Assembly: GCF_033807575.1 (NCBI RefSeq)
Contig: NC_084726.1
Location: 186,001-250,000 of the forward strand
Length of the DNA stretch: 64,000 nt
Direction: 5' to 3'
Origin: Cydia pomonella
Taxonomy: Eukaryota > Arthropoda > Insecta > Lepidoptera > Tortricidae
Position 1 is the stretch's first letter. Every line of letters starts with the position of its first letter. Of this stretch, positions 52,240 to 62,257 are shown piece after piece. The notes beneath the pieces were generated by a model that searched no databases, had not been told where the DNA came from, and saw only the letters and a list, made by a program, of their open reading frames with translations. The translations under genes and the position numbers were made by a program.

Positions 52240-52612
52240 AACGATTCTTCTTCAGTCGGTCCCTCAATGCTGAGGATCGTGACATCATGTCCTTCTGTTG
52301 AAGACTAGATTCCTCCATAGGCTTCTATTCCTCGCCAAGCCCATGGCCTCGTGCAGTTTTAATTGCATAGGTGCAGTGATTTGCATACACCATCTAGTAG
52401 GGGGAGGGCCCTGAGGTCTGGTGTCTTCAACTTTGCCCGTCATAATAACTCTCTCTAGGCTATCCGGGGAGCGGCGTGAGAGATGTCCGAAGTATATGAG
52501 AGTCAGGTCCTGGCATATTGTTGCCAACCGGCGTTTTATGCGTAGCTTTTCCAACATGGACTTATTAGTACGCAAAGCTATCCAAGGTATCCGAAACCCT
52601 GAAACGATATAG
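52240..52612 (-). pseudogene. RTE-like LINE pol C-terminal remnant
   Basis: The minus-strand frame reads SGFRIPWIALRTNKSMLEKL, RIKRRLATICQDLTLIYFGH, LSRRSPDSLERVIMTGKVED and RPQGPPPTRWCMQI, then RNRSLWRNLV. This is the pattern IPW-A-RTN-S-L-EL, YFGH-ARR-SLE-x-x-x-GKVE-RP-GR-PTRW followed by R-RWR, seen in the terminal region of one group of RTE-like pol proteins. After about 52290 the match continues in another frame (HDPQH). 5'-truncated at about 52612, with no RT domain. Confidence 0.75.
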
Positions 52613-52890
52613 TTTTTGAACAACTTTGAAAAATTACGAAATCTGTAGATTTAAGCTTTTTCATACAAATTAAATATTATTTTCAATACGCTGAAATCAG
52701 TGTGTTTGACGTTGCTCGTCACGCTTTAAACATAACAAATTTTGCAATACATTGCATCTTAGAATAAACTTTAAAGCGTAGTAAAAATCAACAAGTTTAC
52801 AAGTTGCTGAACAAATTTTGGTCAGTTTGAGGAGTGCAGTTTAATTTATTGCTCCTGTTACGGGAACACCTGGTATATCAATAGATCTTT
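52613..52890. other. No recognised feature
   Basis: Unassigned AT-rich sequence. Confidence 0.4.
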
Positions 52891-52908
52891 AGTCCGAATA
52901 ATATAACC

Positions 52909-53195
52909 TTCTTCTTCCTCGCGTTGTCCCGGCATTTTGCCACGGCTCATGGGAGCCTGGGGTCCGCTTGACAACTAATCCCAAGATTTGGCGTAGGCAC
53001 TAATTTTTACGAAAGCGACTGCCATCTGCCCTTCCAACCCAGAGGGTAAACTAGGCCTTGTTGGGATTAGTCCGGTTTCCTCACGATGTTTTCCTTCACC
53101 GAAAAGCGGCTGGTAAATATCAAATGATATTTCGTATATAAATTCCGAAAAACTCATTGGCACGAGCCGGGGTTTGAACCCGCGACCGAAATAGT
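52909..53195 (-). mobile_element. SINE family A with 18-bp target duplication
   Basis: AGTCCGAATAATATAACC lies at 52891-52908 and again, identically, at 53196-53213. On the minus strand the SINE shows CGCGGGTTCAAACCCCGGCT (B box), the GGAAAACATCGTGAGGAAAC body and the CAACGCGAGGAAGAAGAAGG tail at the left edge. The A-box end of the tRNA-like head is missing, so it is 5'-truncated. Confidence 0.92.
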
Positions 53196-53213
53196 AGTCC
53201 GAATAATATAACC

Positions 53214-53756
53214 GAAATATAAAAACTCCATTGCAAGTTTTAAATCAAACTATTATTCAATTAAACCATTTATTTCAGGCTTAATAAAATAAGCCCATAT
53301 TATTTGTTAGTAGGTAATACAATAAAATTAATTTTAATATGCTAATGTGTTGTAATGTGCGTGTGTGTATGATGTTAGTATTAGTAATGGTAGTGTTATT
53401 ACGTACCCGATAGTTGTCTGCAAGATATCGCTCTTTAGTATAAATCCACCTGTATCCTGTTATAAAGCCACCTGTATTCTGTGTAACCTAGATTATTTAT
53501 AACAGCTATGTTTATTTAAAATGCAGAATATTATTTCCTTCAACTACTACTCTTTCGTCATTTCTGCGTACAGAGGCCATATTAAATTGGTCGCAAAATT
53601 GCGCTGCACTGACAACCAATGGCAATGTTCGGGTACTGCGATAAAAATTCCCATTACCGAGTGGCTGACATATCTCAGGACCGGTGACCTAACTCAAGCT
53701 GAGGGTGGACCCAGTTAGGATTGTCTTCCTTGATTTGTTAGGGACATATTAGATCC
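53214..53756. other. No recognised gene
   Basis: The frame 53521-53718 has no motif. Confidence 0.4.
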
Positions 53757-53800
53757 GTCAGAAATATCGGAGCGGCCAGGGTGCTCTCAAATATATCAAC
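53757..53800. mobile_element. Fragment of CAGTCGCCATC-family MITE
   Basis: GTCAGAAATATCGGAGCGGC then CAGGGTGCTCTCAAATATAT matches one end of 41030-41154 read inward from its right terminus. Confidence 0.6.
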
Positions 53801-55787
53801 ATGCATGTAAATGAGCGGGCTTCAGATTTGTCTGGAGCTTAATATCTCAGGTGGTTGCCAAAGAAGTTGTGCGTTGATAGTATAGTAGAAGGTAGCTGCG
53901 TTTCGGGAATTGGAACTGAAACTAGTTTATGTACCTACTCGTATTTATTTACCCTATTTTAGTTACTTGCCTTAATATATAATATACTGAGCTCATATTC
54001 GGCACGGTTTCCCATCACTAAAACCGGCGGCCCTTCGCCAATCCCTAGTTTCCGGGAATCGCCTACGAACGCCGCGCGCGCCGCCTTTTTATCTTTAGGA
54101 AACCATTGGACCATAGATCTTAACTAGCGTACATATTATTACCAAATATATGTTAAAACAAAAAGGCTGTACGAAGTGTATGATCTCCTAGACCTCCGTG
54201 AGGTAATGTAGACGGGAGATATACAGCAGCGTCGTCGGTGATGCCGAATGTAGCAAACGGTTGGGTTCGGTTGGTGCACAGATTCTGACGAGCTGGCTTG
54301 TTCCTCTTCTCCACCTATTTGGAACCATTTGATCCCTTAAGACGAAAGAGGAAGAAGTCGGGTGGCCCCTTCTCCCTACAAGCGTAAAAAGTCTCTGTTT
54401 TCGTCTTTGGATATCAACATTACAGAAATATTAGATGTAAAGCTTGACCAGAAATATATGATCATTGTCGAGAGGGCGCTGTTATTCTTATGTGTGGGGC
54501 GACAGTTCAGTTTAGTATGAAAAATTTAGTTTCAATGAAATTCTGTAATATGGCGCGTGATTAAATATTACTGGTCAGGCTATAGAGGGTGATTTAGGAG
54601 ACGTGAGCAGGATCAAGCCTGCGTATTCAGTAAGTTATAAGTAACTGTTTAGTATCAGTATTTGTGAGATAAACGTAATAGTTTTTACTGTTAAAAAATG
54701 TTTTAATTTATTTAAAACCCTCTTTGTTTTATCCATAACTGCATCTCCTCCTAAATATATATTTCAAGGAGGAAAATGGGTACTACGTGTCTATGGAGAG
54801 GCAGTCGTCTACTAATATATTCAGGTTACGACTGCGTCCAGGAAATACCCCAGCAATATCTTTTCCGGACGCCTTGGAAGCGGCATTTTGTCGACGATAT
54901 CCTGGTTCACTGTGCTCATAAAACTATGCTTAGTTCGAGCTCACGTGGCAAAGTTGAAACTGCTATTACTTCTTTCATATTTTTCTTGAAAAGATTTTAC
55001 ACATGTTTTGAACATGCATTGCTGAAGTTTAGTAAAAGTAGGCAAACGTGTAATTTACTTTTCACTAGTTTTTACCAGACCGGCTCGTAAAAGCTCTCTT
55101 TATACATCAAAAATTAATGAGAAAATTGTTGTTTATATGGTAATTCTTATGGAAGAATGGGAATGTAAAGTTTTAGGTGTTTCCTCATGTTGGCTGGTTA
55201 AATTGACATTTAAGTGATGGGTTCGAATAGTTTTTGTAACGTAGATGTCACCACATGCACACTGGTCTCATTAAAAAAATAACAAACTTTGCTTAACTCT
55301 CTTGCCTTCAAACCCTCGCAACGTTCAAGATTCCACTTTTCTAAGCACCCACTATTACGATCGTGGTAACATTTTAGAATCTTACCCTTGCTCGAGTATC
55401 AACATTAGCACGAGGTGTTAAACAACAACTTTGCCCCCGTGTTAAACAAATAGCTATTCATTTCAAGGTGCAGCTTGTTCTATAAACAAGGAAACCTTAA
55501 TATCAGAACAACGCATCGTAAGAATTACTGCTCCACTCTGCATAAACTAGTTCCATAAATATCCCAAGATTTACTTTTGTTCTAAAGCATCATTTTCTTA
55601 AGCAATTTGTCTAGTATTAGAACTTAAGGTCGTAAAAGCATAGTTTTTTGTATGTTTATACGTCTTGTGTGCAGGGAAAGCTATAAAACTATGCTTAAAC
55701 TGGCACGTAGCGAACGTGCCACGGTGTTCGGGTTAAAAATACGTGTTTCTTTATATATTTCAGGTGGCGGTGAATATGTGGCTTAAA
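53801..55787. other. No recognised gene
   Basis: GC-richer patches at 54000-54090 and 54180-54370 stand out, but no frame shows a known motif. The 104-codon frame at 54776-55090 is not recognised. Confidence 0.4.
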
Positions 55788-55789
55788 AA

Positions 55790-55882
55790 TCGTGTCATTC
55801 ACGAAGACGCGTGCCTTAATCGTATTGTCATGTTATTGTAGGTTAGATTTGACAAATCTGCGCGTCATCGTGGATGACACGA
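55790..55882. mobile_element. Small foldback MITE
   Basis: TCGTGTCATTCACGAAGACG at 55790 pairs with CGTCATCGTGGATGACACGA ending at 55882 with two mismatches in 22. Confidence 0.7.
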
Positions 55883-55887
55883 ACTAT

Positions 55888-56600
55888 ATGGATGCTGGGG
55901 ACTGACTGGAGCGTCTTTGTTTACAATGAGTCAGAGTCAAATTTAAAATAAATTTAAATATATATATTAAAATATATCAGCCGGCAAAAGTTGAATGTTT
56001 CCAACCTCGGTTACCAGAAACTTAACTTTTCACACTGACATAATATTACATCCGCCAACACATCTTCAGAACAAATCGAAATATCATCTATTCCTTAAAC
56101 CTATGACCCTATAATCCTATAAACATATAATCCATTTCTATCTGTGAGTACCTGCAATTGGCTTTATATTGTTACCTAAATGTGCATAATGTTTTTGTAG
56201 CTGTACTTCTTAAAATAAATAAATAAATATAAACTTATAAACCTATTTCTTATCCTCAGCTTTCCGCGACCCATTTTTAGAAACATTGGCTTCTAAAATC
56301 TAATTCTCAGAGTTATCTGAGTCTTTTGACCTTGAGCTAGTACGTGCTTTTAGGTTACTCCGTAAAATTGAACGAGGAGATAAAACGAGGGCACTGTAGA
56401 GGATAAAAATAAAGTTTTATTTAACTAGAACAGCAACACCCGCAACTTGTAAGCAGGACGCGTCTTCGAAAATAGGGAGTAGGGAAGTACTTCTGCTAGC
56501 CGTTTCGAGAGTCGGCAACGCGCATGCAACCTGTCGCGTCGAATGATGATCCCTATGACTATGACAGTTATTTCGAATCTCTTTTGTATGAGCTTAATTA
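55888..56600. other. No recognised gene
   Basis: AAATAAATAAATAAATA near 56215 may be an old LINE or SINE tail. CCTGTCGCGTCGAATGATGA at 56531 is shared with 8100. Confidence 0.4.
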
Positions 56601-56919
56601 AAAAAATCGGCCAAGTGCGAGTCGGACTCGCACAGGAAGGGTTCCGTACCATTATCTATAAAAACGGTCACCCATCCAAGTACTGACCCCGCCCGACGTT
56701 GCTTAACTTTGGTGATTGGATGAGAACCTCGAGATTGGAAAGAAATATTTATTTATTTCTGTTTTTAGTATTTGTTGTTATAGCGGCACCAGAAATACAT
56801 AATCTGTAGAAATTTCAACTGGCTAACTATCACGGTTCATGAGATACAGCCTGGTGACAGACGGACGGACGGACGGACTAGGGTCCCGTTTGACCTTTTG
56901 GGTACGGAACCCTAAAAAT
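56601..56919 (+). repeat. GAGTCGGACTCG dispersed repeat with 5S-derived insertion
   Basis: Both ends are present: AAAATCGGCCAAGTGCGAGT, CGGACTCGC on the left and GGGTACGGAACCCTAAAAA on the right. GACGGACGGACGGAC precedes the right end. Compared with 42446-42620, about 110 bp are inserted after GGTTCCGTAC (roughly 56651-56761). Confidence 0.85.
56665..56728 (-). pseudogene. 5S rRNA-derived fragment
   Basis: On the minus strand GGTTCTCATCCAATCACCAA, AGTTAAGCAACGTCGGGCGG and GTCAGTACTTGGATGGGTGA follow metazoan 5S rRNA from about nucleotide 31 to 92, with scattered changes. The 5' and 3' ends of 5S are missing. TTATCTATAAAA on one side and AAATATTTATTTATTTC on the other belong to the same insertion. 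It cannot be a working 5S gene. Confidence 0.8.
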
Positions 56920-57043
56920 AATTGAAGTAATATGTTTTATCGCGTTGTACCAAGAAGAAGTTTCCAAAGTTGCCAAATTTCTAAAGGAAAAGTTCTCAGA
57001 TAATTAAAATCAACTGTGAAATGAACTGTCGCCTGCGGTATTT

Positions 57044-57210
57044 CCGGACCGATACGACCTTCCAACCTTAAGAAAAGTGCGTACTCCCATCTTAAAGGCC
57101 GGCAACGCTCTTACAACCCCTCTGGTGTTGCGGGTGTTCATGGGCGGCGGTAATCGCTTACCATCAGATGAGCCGTCTACTCGTTTGCCTCCTCTATAGT
57201 AAAAACAATA
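57044..57210 (+). mobile_element. Tail family D, best copy
   Basis: GGACCGATACGACCTTCCAA, GCGTACTCCCATCTTAAAGG, CCGGCAACGCTCTTACAACC, GGCGGCGGTAATCGCTTACC, GATGAGCCGTCTACTCGTTT, GCCTCCTCTATAGTAAAAAC. Probably a LINE 3' end. Confidence 0.75.
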
Positions 57211-57228
57211 CCAAACAATAAAAACATG

Positions 57229-57424
57229 CCAAGGCCTTATTAAACAGGTTTTATCAGATATCCCTTCTGCCTGCCTAATTAATATGCGATGTATAATATT
57301 ATTAGCAACACTTTATTTGAAAAAATCCTTCAAGAATCTGTCTGATTGGACACTTTCTTATAAGTTCTCGTGTAAGTTTCCAGAAACTTCCGAGAATGTT
57401 AATGCATTTTGGAGGATGTTCTGC
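57229..57424 (+). repeat. HSE-bearing dispersed repeat, copy 2
   Basis: CAGATATCCCTTCTGCCTGC, CTAATTAATATGCGATG, CTTCAAGAATCTGTCTG, then TTTCCAGAAACTTCCGAGAA and GGAGGATGTTCTGC. TTC-CA-GAA-AC-TTC at 57378-57390 is a perfect three-pentamer heat shock element pattern. Confidence 0.75.
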
Positions 57425-57532
57425 GGCCATACTAGTTGCAGGCGTCCCTATGGGTGTTACAAGCCTACCGTAAGCTACCGCTTACCATCAGGCTGGCCGT
57501 AAACTTGTTTGCCACTGACGTGGTGTGAAAAA
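57424..57532 (+). mobile_element. Tail family C fragment
   Basis: AGTTGCAGGCGTCCCTATGG, CGTAAGCTACCGCTTACCAT, CAGGCTGGCCGTAAACTTGT, TTGCCACTGACGTGGTGTGA. Confidence 0.7.
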
Positions 57533-57539
57533 TGTTAGT

Positions 57540-57640
57540 AATGAAAATTAAAATGAAAAATCGTTTATTGGTCACAATCATTGTGTAAGAGAGTAACTTG
57601 AAGGATTTCAATCCAGCAAGGATTAATTTCTCTCTCAAAT
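57540..57640 (-). mobile_element. Possible LINE 3' tail
   Basis: AATGAAAATTAAAATGAAAA, ATCGTTTATTGGTCACAATC looks like a reversed LINE tail. No match elsewhere in the window. Confidence 0.35.
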
Positions 57641-57740
57641 GAATTTTTTTTTTTGATTATTTCAGTGAACTCTTCAAATCTTTGGGTTAGGAACCCGAAA
57701 GAGCGCTATTAGCCCGAAAATGCGATTGAGAGAATGACAA

Positions 57741-57935
57741 AATATTCTTTATAGCACCAATAATTATACATTTTACATACATGTAAAACTACAAATAAAT
57801 TTTAAAGGAAAATAGAACCAGGTTACAACAGGCGGTCTTCTCACCAACCAGTATTCTCATCCAGACAACCTTTGGGTAGCAGGAAATGTAGAACTCATAC
57901 AAAAAGTTAACAGGTAGATAAACAACCAAACTAAA
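57741..57935 (-). mobile_element. 3' end of the CR1-like LINE, second copy
   Basis: AATATTCTTTATAGCACCAA, TAATTATACATTTTACATAC, AGAACCAGGTTACAACAGGC, GGTCTTCTC, GACAACCTTTGGGTAGCAGG are the 3' UTR also found at 62258-62455, attached there to the RT frame. This copy is truncated and has no coding part. Confidence 0.8.
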
Positions 57936-58267
57936 CGACAGGTGTCCTGCATTAAGCACTAAAACATGAATCTTATTTCTCGAGAATAAATTCAAAGAAA
58001 ACTTTACCTACAATAAAAGATAATTCCAAATTTTAGACACAGAACAAAACAGGTAATAAGTTACTTACACCTTCAAGTTTCTTTCATAATTTTATTCAGA
58101 GCAAACAAGTAATAAACACGAAACTTGACGCGTAAATTACGCGACGGCTGGGCGGTGAAAAACACCTTTTTATTTAATTTTCATGGTTCAGTTTAATAAA
58201 TGTAACCTTCGGAAAATTTGTTGTGATCATGTTAGTCTTTTGTTTTAAAAATGTATATCTAAATGAT
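57936..58267. other. No recognised feature
   Basis: Unassigned AT-rich sequence. Confidence 0.4.
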
Positions 58268-58275
58268 ATCAGTAT

Positions 58276-58636
58276 CAAGGCTCAGAAACCGGTTAAATTT
58301 TGTAAACCATTATCATCTACTTGACGCAAAACCTTTAATTTCGGTTTCGTTCGTAAAACCGTTATTTTTAAACCGGTTTTTAAGGAAACATTTCCATAAA
58401 GTTCTTATCAGATTAACCGGTTTAGAACAATAAAAACCGGTTTCCTTTTTGGGTGTCTTTGTTTACGCGGCACGGCACTCCACCAGGCCGGACGGTGGTC
58501 TTCGTCGTTCGTCGAATAAACCGGTTTATTTAGGTTAAAATAAAGTTCTTATAACGTTCGCATTCTTATGAAAGTTCGGAGTAAAACCAAAATAAACCGG
58601 TATTTACCGCTATTTTAAAACCGGTTCCGAGCCATG
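58276..58636. mobile_element. Non-autonomous hAT-like element
   Basis: The ends CAAGGCTCAGAAACCGGTTA and (inward from the right) CATGGCTCGGAACCGGTTTT are inverted repeats. ATCAGTAT (58268-58275) and ATCAGTAG (58637-58644) form an 8-bp target duplication with one mismatch. AACCGGTT occurs repeatedly inside. Confidence 0.75.
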
Positions 58637-58644
58637 ATCAGTAG

Positions 58645-59820
58645 CACGTGAATTTCGCTTGTACTTGTCCGTACATATATAAGCACGAACGAGACGACGT
58701 TTGTTTGAACGACCATTTTACTAATTGCAACTCTCGTTGCACCCCATTTAGCGAAGAATTCAGTATAACAATATCTTGTCTTTTTTCAGATTATAAACTA
58801 TCTGTGTACCAAACTTCATAAAGTCCGTTTAGTAGATTTTGTGTGATGGAAGGCTAAAATACATAAGTCTAATTACGGAGAAGTTAAGGAAGATTATTAA
58901 ATTTTTGGCCATTTCTGGGTGTTTTCAGAAAATAGTGTATCGAATTAGCGTGAGTTGTTAAGAAAAGTGAATCACTGTCCGTTTTATAACGATAATTAAG
59001 CATTAAATATAAAAAGAAACTTGGTTCTGGTGTTAATTTCATTAACAATAAAAAAAAGGAAAAAAGTTGCTTGCTTAATTGTCGTTAAAAAACTGACAGC
59101 GAATAACTTTTCTTAACTACTTACGCTAAAAGTGTATCCGCTTTTTTCTGAAAACTCCCTTCTATGAAATTCTACTTAACTAAAATTCCTTCAAAACCTT
59201 TTAAAACTTTAGAAAAACATTTGAAAATTTAGAGAAAACTTGGACCCTTCTGCAAGAGACGGAAAGACAGACGAGGAGTCTCGCACACGTGGTGCAGACG
59301 CGACAAATATTTTATTCAAGTTTTTGCCTTTTAAAGGGTAACAAAGTTGAAACAAGTACACTGTCTGAAAAACTTTTAGTGCCTAATTACCGTGGACTAA
59401 TTTTTAAACCAGTTTTATTTCAGGTACGGTAGTTTCCGAATATTTGGTAGGTACACAACTTGTATTCGTAGTGATATTTATAATAAATTGTTGGTAATAT
59501 ATATGTATTTCATGCCCAATTTTTATTGGATACGCTTCTATCGCTGATTGTACTTTTCTTTCAACAGTCATCTACAATTAATTAAAATAATTCTCGATCA
59601 CGTCGGAGGTAGAAAGTAAAAAAAACCTAAATTTAAGGAAGTTAAGCTATTTATTTATACAAAGTATTTCCTTAAATTTTATCGATTTTATTTTAATATT
59701 GTAATGTCTTTCATAAAACTACATTTTAGTCCTATCAAATGGCGAGAAGTGTTTCTTAATAAACACATGAACAACATACCTACATGCTTACTTAAAGGGC
59801 AAGTTATATAAGAGATTATA
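58645..59820. other. No recognised gene
   Basis: TATATAAG at 58675-58682 resembles a TATA box, but no transcript can be supported. TCGCTGATTGTACTTTTCTT near 59549 belongs to the dispersed repeat of 12655. Confidence 0.4.
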
Positions 59821-59821
59821 G

Positions 59822-59930
59822 ATTTTTTTTAATACCACGTCGGTAGCAAACTAGCATATGGATCGCCTGATGGTAAGCAGTCACCGTAGCACATCCGGGG
59901 GGGTTACATGGGCGTTTCTGACCCGAAATA
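59822..59930 (-). mobile_element. Tail family C fragment
   Basis: ATTTTTTTTAATACCACGTC, GGTAGCAAACTAGCATATGG, CGCCTGATGGTAAGCAGTCA, CCGTAGC, GGGTTACATGGGCGTTTCTG. Confidence 0.75.
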
Positions 59931-60207
59931 AATAAATAATAACTAAAATAAATAAATATTATACTACATTATTCCACAAATTGACTAAGCCCCACAGTAA
60001 GCTCAATAAGGCTTGTGTTGAGGGTTCTTAGACAACGATAATATATATTATATAATTATTTATAAATACTTAAATACAAAGAAAACACACATGACTCGGG
60101 AACAAATATCCATGCTCAACACACGAATAAATGGCCTTACCAGGATTGAACCCGGGACCATCGGCTATAGGCAGGGTCACTACTCACTAGGACTGACAGG
60201 ACGTCAA
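59930..60207 (-). mobile_element. tRNA-derived SINE (family B), near full length
   Basis: Minus strand: TGACGTCCTGTCAGTCCTAG, TGAGTAGTGACCCTGCCTAT, GGTCCCGGGTTCAATCCTGG (B box), GGCCATTTATTCGTGTGTTG, ATGGATATTTGTTCCCGAGT, CAACACAAGCCTTATTGAGC, ACTGTGGGGCTTAGTCAATT and AATATTTATTTATTTTAG. A-box sequence is damaged (CTAGTGAGTAGTG). Confidence 0.85.
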
Positions 60208-60504
60208 AAATTACCCTAAATTTATTATTATAATATGCTTAATTAAGCAATTAATTACTTGCAAACCACAAATCATTTCGTCACATCCATGCTGCCTGCA
60301 TCTCTCAATCAATTCATGTATGACAGTTATGCATGTGTGTGACATACGAGCCTGTATGCGTCATATGTGTGTTATGAAGTGTTGGGCAGTTTGGGAGTAT
60401 AAACATAGAATTAGTATTTGAGTACAACTGGAAAGAGCACTTGCAAGTCTGACTTACTCAACGAACTGGGATATAATATATCTATAGAAATCAAATTAAA
60501 GTTC
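60208..60504. other. No recognised feature
   Basis: Unassigned. Confidence 0.4.
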
Positions 60505-60697
60505 AAAAACCGGACAAGTGCAATTCGGACTCGCCCACCGCGGGTTCCGCACTTTTTACTATTTGTTGTTATATCGGCAACAGAAATACATCATCTGTGA
60601 ACACTTGTGCCTGCTGACAGACGGACAGACGGACGGACAGCAGAGTCTTGGTAATAGGGTCCCATTTAATCTTTTGTGTACGGAACCCTAAAAATGT
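60505..60697 (+). repeat. GAGTCGGACTCG dispersed repeat, both ends present
   Basis: AAAAACCGGACAAGTGCAAT, TCGGACTCGCCCACCGCGGG, TTGTTGTTATATCGGCAACA, GACAGACGGACAGACGGACG and TGTACGGAACCCTAAAAAT. Internally shorter than the copy at 42446. Confidence 0.85.
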
Positions 60698-60927
60698 AAT
60701 GTACCCTGTGCCGCGAGCGACTCAACTGTATATACAAATATTGTAACGCCATGCAAGATGTTTCACATAATCTATAGACATTTATTTTAGCCAATAAAAA
60801 CTTTTATTTAGTGACCTATGGTTTTTTAATAGCGAAAAATGTGTATTGAGTAATAATCAAAGCTGTAAGTGAGGTATATTTTTGGAGAAAGGATAACTTT
60901 TAGAGATATTTATCAGATAAATATCAG

Positions 60928-61125
60928 TCATGTGGACAGTTTTTTGAAAGTAACATATACATAGTCCTCCTCATCGAGATCGATGACGGGGACCCCAGCA
61001 AATTTTGGATTTTGCTTGTTATTGGTTCTGATGTGACTGGCCAGGACGAACTTGGTCTTAAAGACCCTTTTGCAGGTGTTACAATAGAGATGGCCAGACG
61101 AGTTTGTAAAAGTATTGTTAAAACT
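60928..61125 (-). CDS. Short C2H2-like zinc-finger frame, possible exon
   Basis: The minus-strand frame reads NNTFTNSSGHLYCNTCKRVF, KTKFVLASHIRTNNKQNP, then KFAGVPVIDLDEEDYVYVTF and ends KKLST. C-x2-C-x12-H fits the first three ligands of a C2H2 finger, with the conserved Phe and Leu in place. The last His is replaced by Asn (HIRTN). Codons through the finger favour G or C in third position, unlike the surroundings. The acidic IDLDEED stretch would suit the C-terminal end of a zinc-finger protein. No clear acceptor AG lies just upstream, but a donor-like GTATAT follows EEDY. It could be a terminal exon, a retrocopy or the end of a LINE, since some LINEs end in such fingers. Confidence 0.4.
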   Translation of the reverse strand, partial: SFNNTFTNSSGHLYCNTCKRVFKTKFVLASHIRTNNKQNPKFAGVPVIDLDEEDYVYVTFKKLST

Positions 61126-61269
61126 TTACTATGCTTGACTTATTTTCAAAGTAAAAGTAAAATACATAGTATCGAATACTTCCAGTAATGTTTATCAAGC
61201 AGATATGCCTGTAAACAATATAACAAATTACAAAGGAAGGGATGGAGAAATTCCTACGCTTCTGGTTAT

Positions 61270-61345
61270 CTTTGACAGCTTAGTTGGTTAAGAGCGATTG
61301 GACTGGTGTTCCAAAGAGTCGAGTCTTACCCGTTGCGGTGCATTT
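61270..61345 (+). repeat. Degenerate tRNA-like sequence (SINE head)
   Basis: GACAGCTTAGTTGGTTAAGA has an A-box-like core. TTGGA-CTGGTGT-TCCAA forms an anticodon-arm-like hairpin, and AGTCGAGTCTTACC lies where a B box should be, but with lost bases. No acceptor stem can be formed. Likely an old tRNA-derived SINE head. Confidence 0.45.
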
Positions 61346-61814
61346 TTTCATTCTTCATTAAGAGTCCCCGGCAAGCGCGGGCTAATTTCACATTCCCATA
61401 CGAACTAAGTTTCGTTCTTATTTTAAAACTACGTGTTGTTTTTTTTTTATACAATTTCTCCACCCTATGAAACAAACGAAATAGAGCAAAAACTAATTTT
61501 ATATGAACATCTTAAATTCGCTGTATTTTTTTAGGTATGGTACCTGAGGCTACATAAAATAATTACAGCCTATGAACTAGCTAGTCATTTTGAAATGAGA
61601 GCGTAACTACGTTTGTTAGGAGAACCGAGCTTACCCCTAAATTTAAAAACTTCCAGTATAGTTGCATACTAACTCCGTGTTGTGAGGTGCTTGTCATCGG
61701 CACTTCGGGATAATTGGTTCGCTGTGGCTTTTGCTGTTAATGAGTTTGTGCGAGACTTGATTGCTACATTCAATATTTACAGTCTTTCTCTTTGGTGTAC
61801 ACTTGCTTTAGATT
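61346..61814. other. No recognised gene
   Basis: The frame 61682-61882 has no motif. Confidence 0.4.
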
Positions 61815-62075
61815 TTCAAGCAATGTGCAAGTTGCAGAACATTTTTAAAAATACAGGAACATTCTCGTTAGATTCTCGTTAGTTTCTAGAAACTTATACG
61901 AGAATTTAATACAAGTTTTCACTCAGAAAGATTCTTAATTTTTATTAGATATAAATTTCCACAAGAAATTATAAAATTATAATATATATATATATAATTT
62001 TATATATCACGCATATTATTAATTAGGTATGCAGTAGAAATAATTAGCTTATAATGCCTGTTTCTGCCAGGACGA
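61815..62075 (-). repeat. HSE-bearing dispersed repeat, copy 3
   Basis: On the minus strand: GAAACAGGCATTATAAGCTA, CTACTGCATACCTAATTAAT, ATATGCG, then TCTCGTATAAGTTTCTAGAA and AAATGTTCTGCAACTTGC. It is colinear with copies 1 and 2, with an AT-rich expansion in the middle. GAA-CA-TTC at 61857-61864 and TTC-TA-GAA at 61884-61891 are heat-shock-element dimers. Confidence 0.7.
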
Positions 62076-62156
62076 GCCAAGCGAAGCGCGTGGGCACTAC
62101 CTGCCTTTTCTCGAAGAGCTTAGACCTTTTTTGACCCTCACAACTTGGGTTTGGAT

Positions 62157-62257
62157 TATATGTATGTATGTATATACGTTATTGTACATATAAATAAAAA
62201 CAAGAAAAACACAGTTACAGAGTAAATTAAATACAGCAATGGCGAACTTATCCCTAT
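62157..62257 (-). mobile_element. LINE 3' tail (GGGATAAGTTCGCC type), interrupted
   Basis: Minus strand: TAGGGATAAGTTCGCCATTG, CTGTATTTAATTTACTCTG, TAACTGTGTTTTTCTTGTTT and an ATAC/TATG microsatellite at the left end. It is colinear with 28979-29085. The CR1-like LINE ends exactly at its right border. Confidence 0.75.

Noticed and set aside
54776..55090. 104-codon plus-strand frame as a gene
   Set aside because: No recognisable domain, ordinary codon use and no splice or promoter context that I can support.
56665..56728. Functional 5S rRNA gene
   Set aside because: Only about half of the gene is present, without 5' and 3' ends, and it lies within another repeat.
58675..58682. TATATAAG as a host promoter
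   Set aside because: A lone TATA-like string in AT-rich DNA is expected by chance, and no transcript or coding start can be tied to it.
61270..61345. Functional tRNA gene
   Set aside because: There is an anticodon-like arm and an A-box-like core, but no acceptor stem, and the T arm is missing bases.
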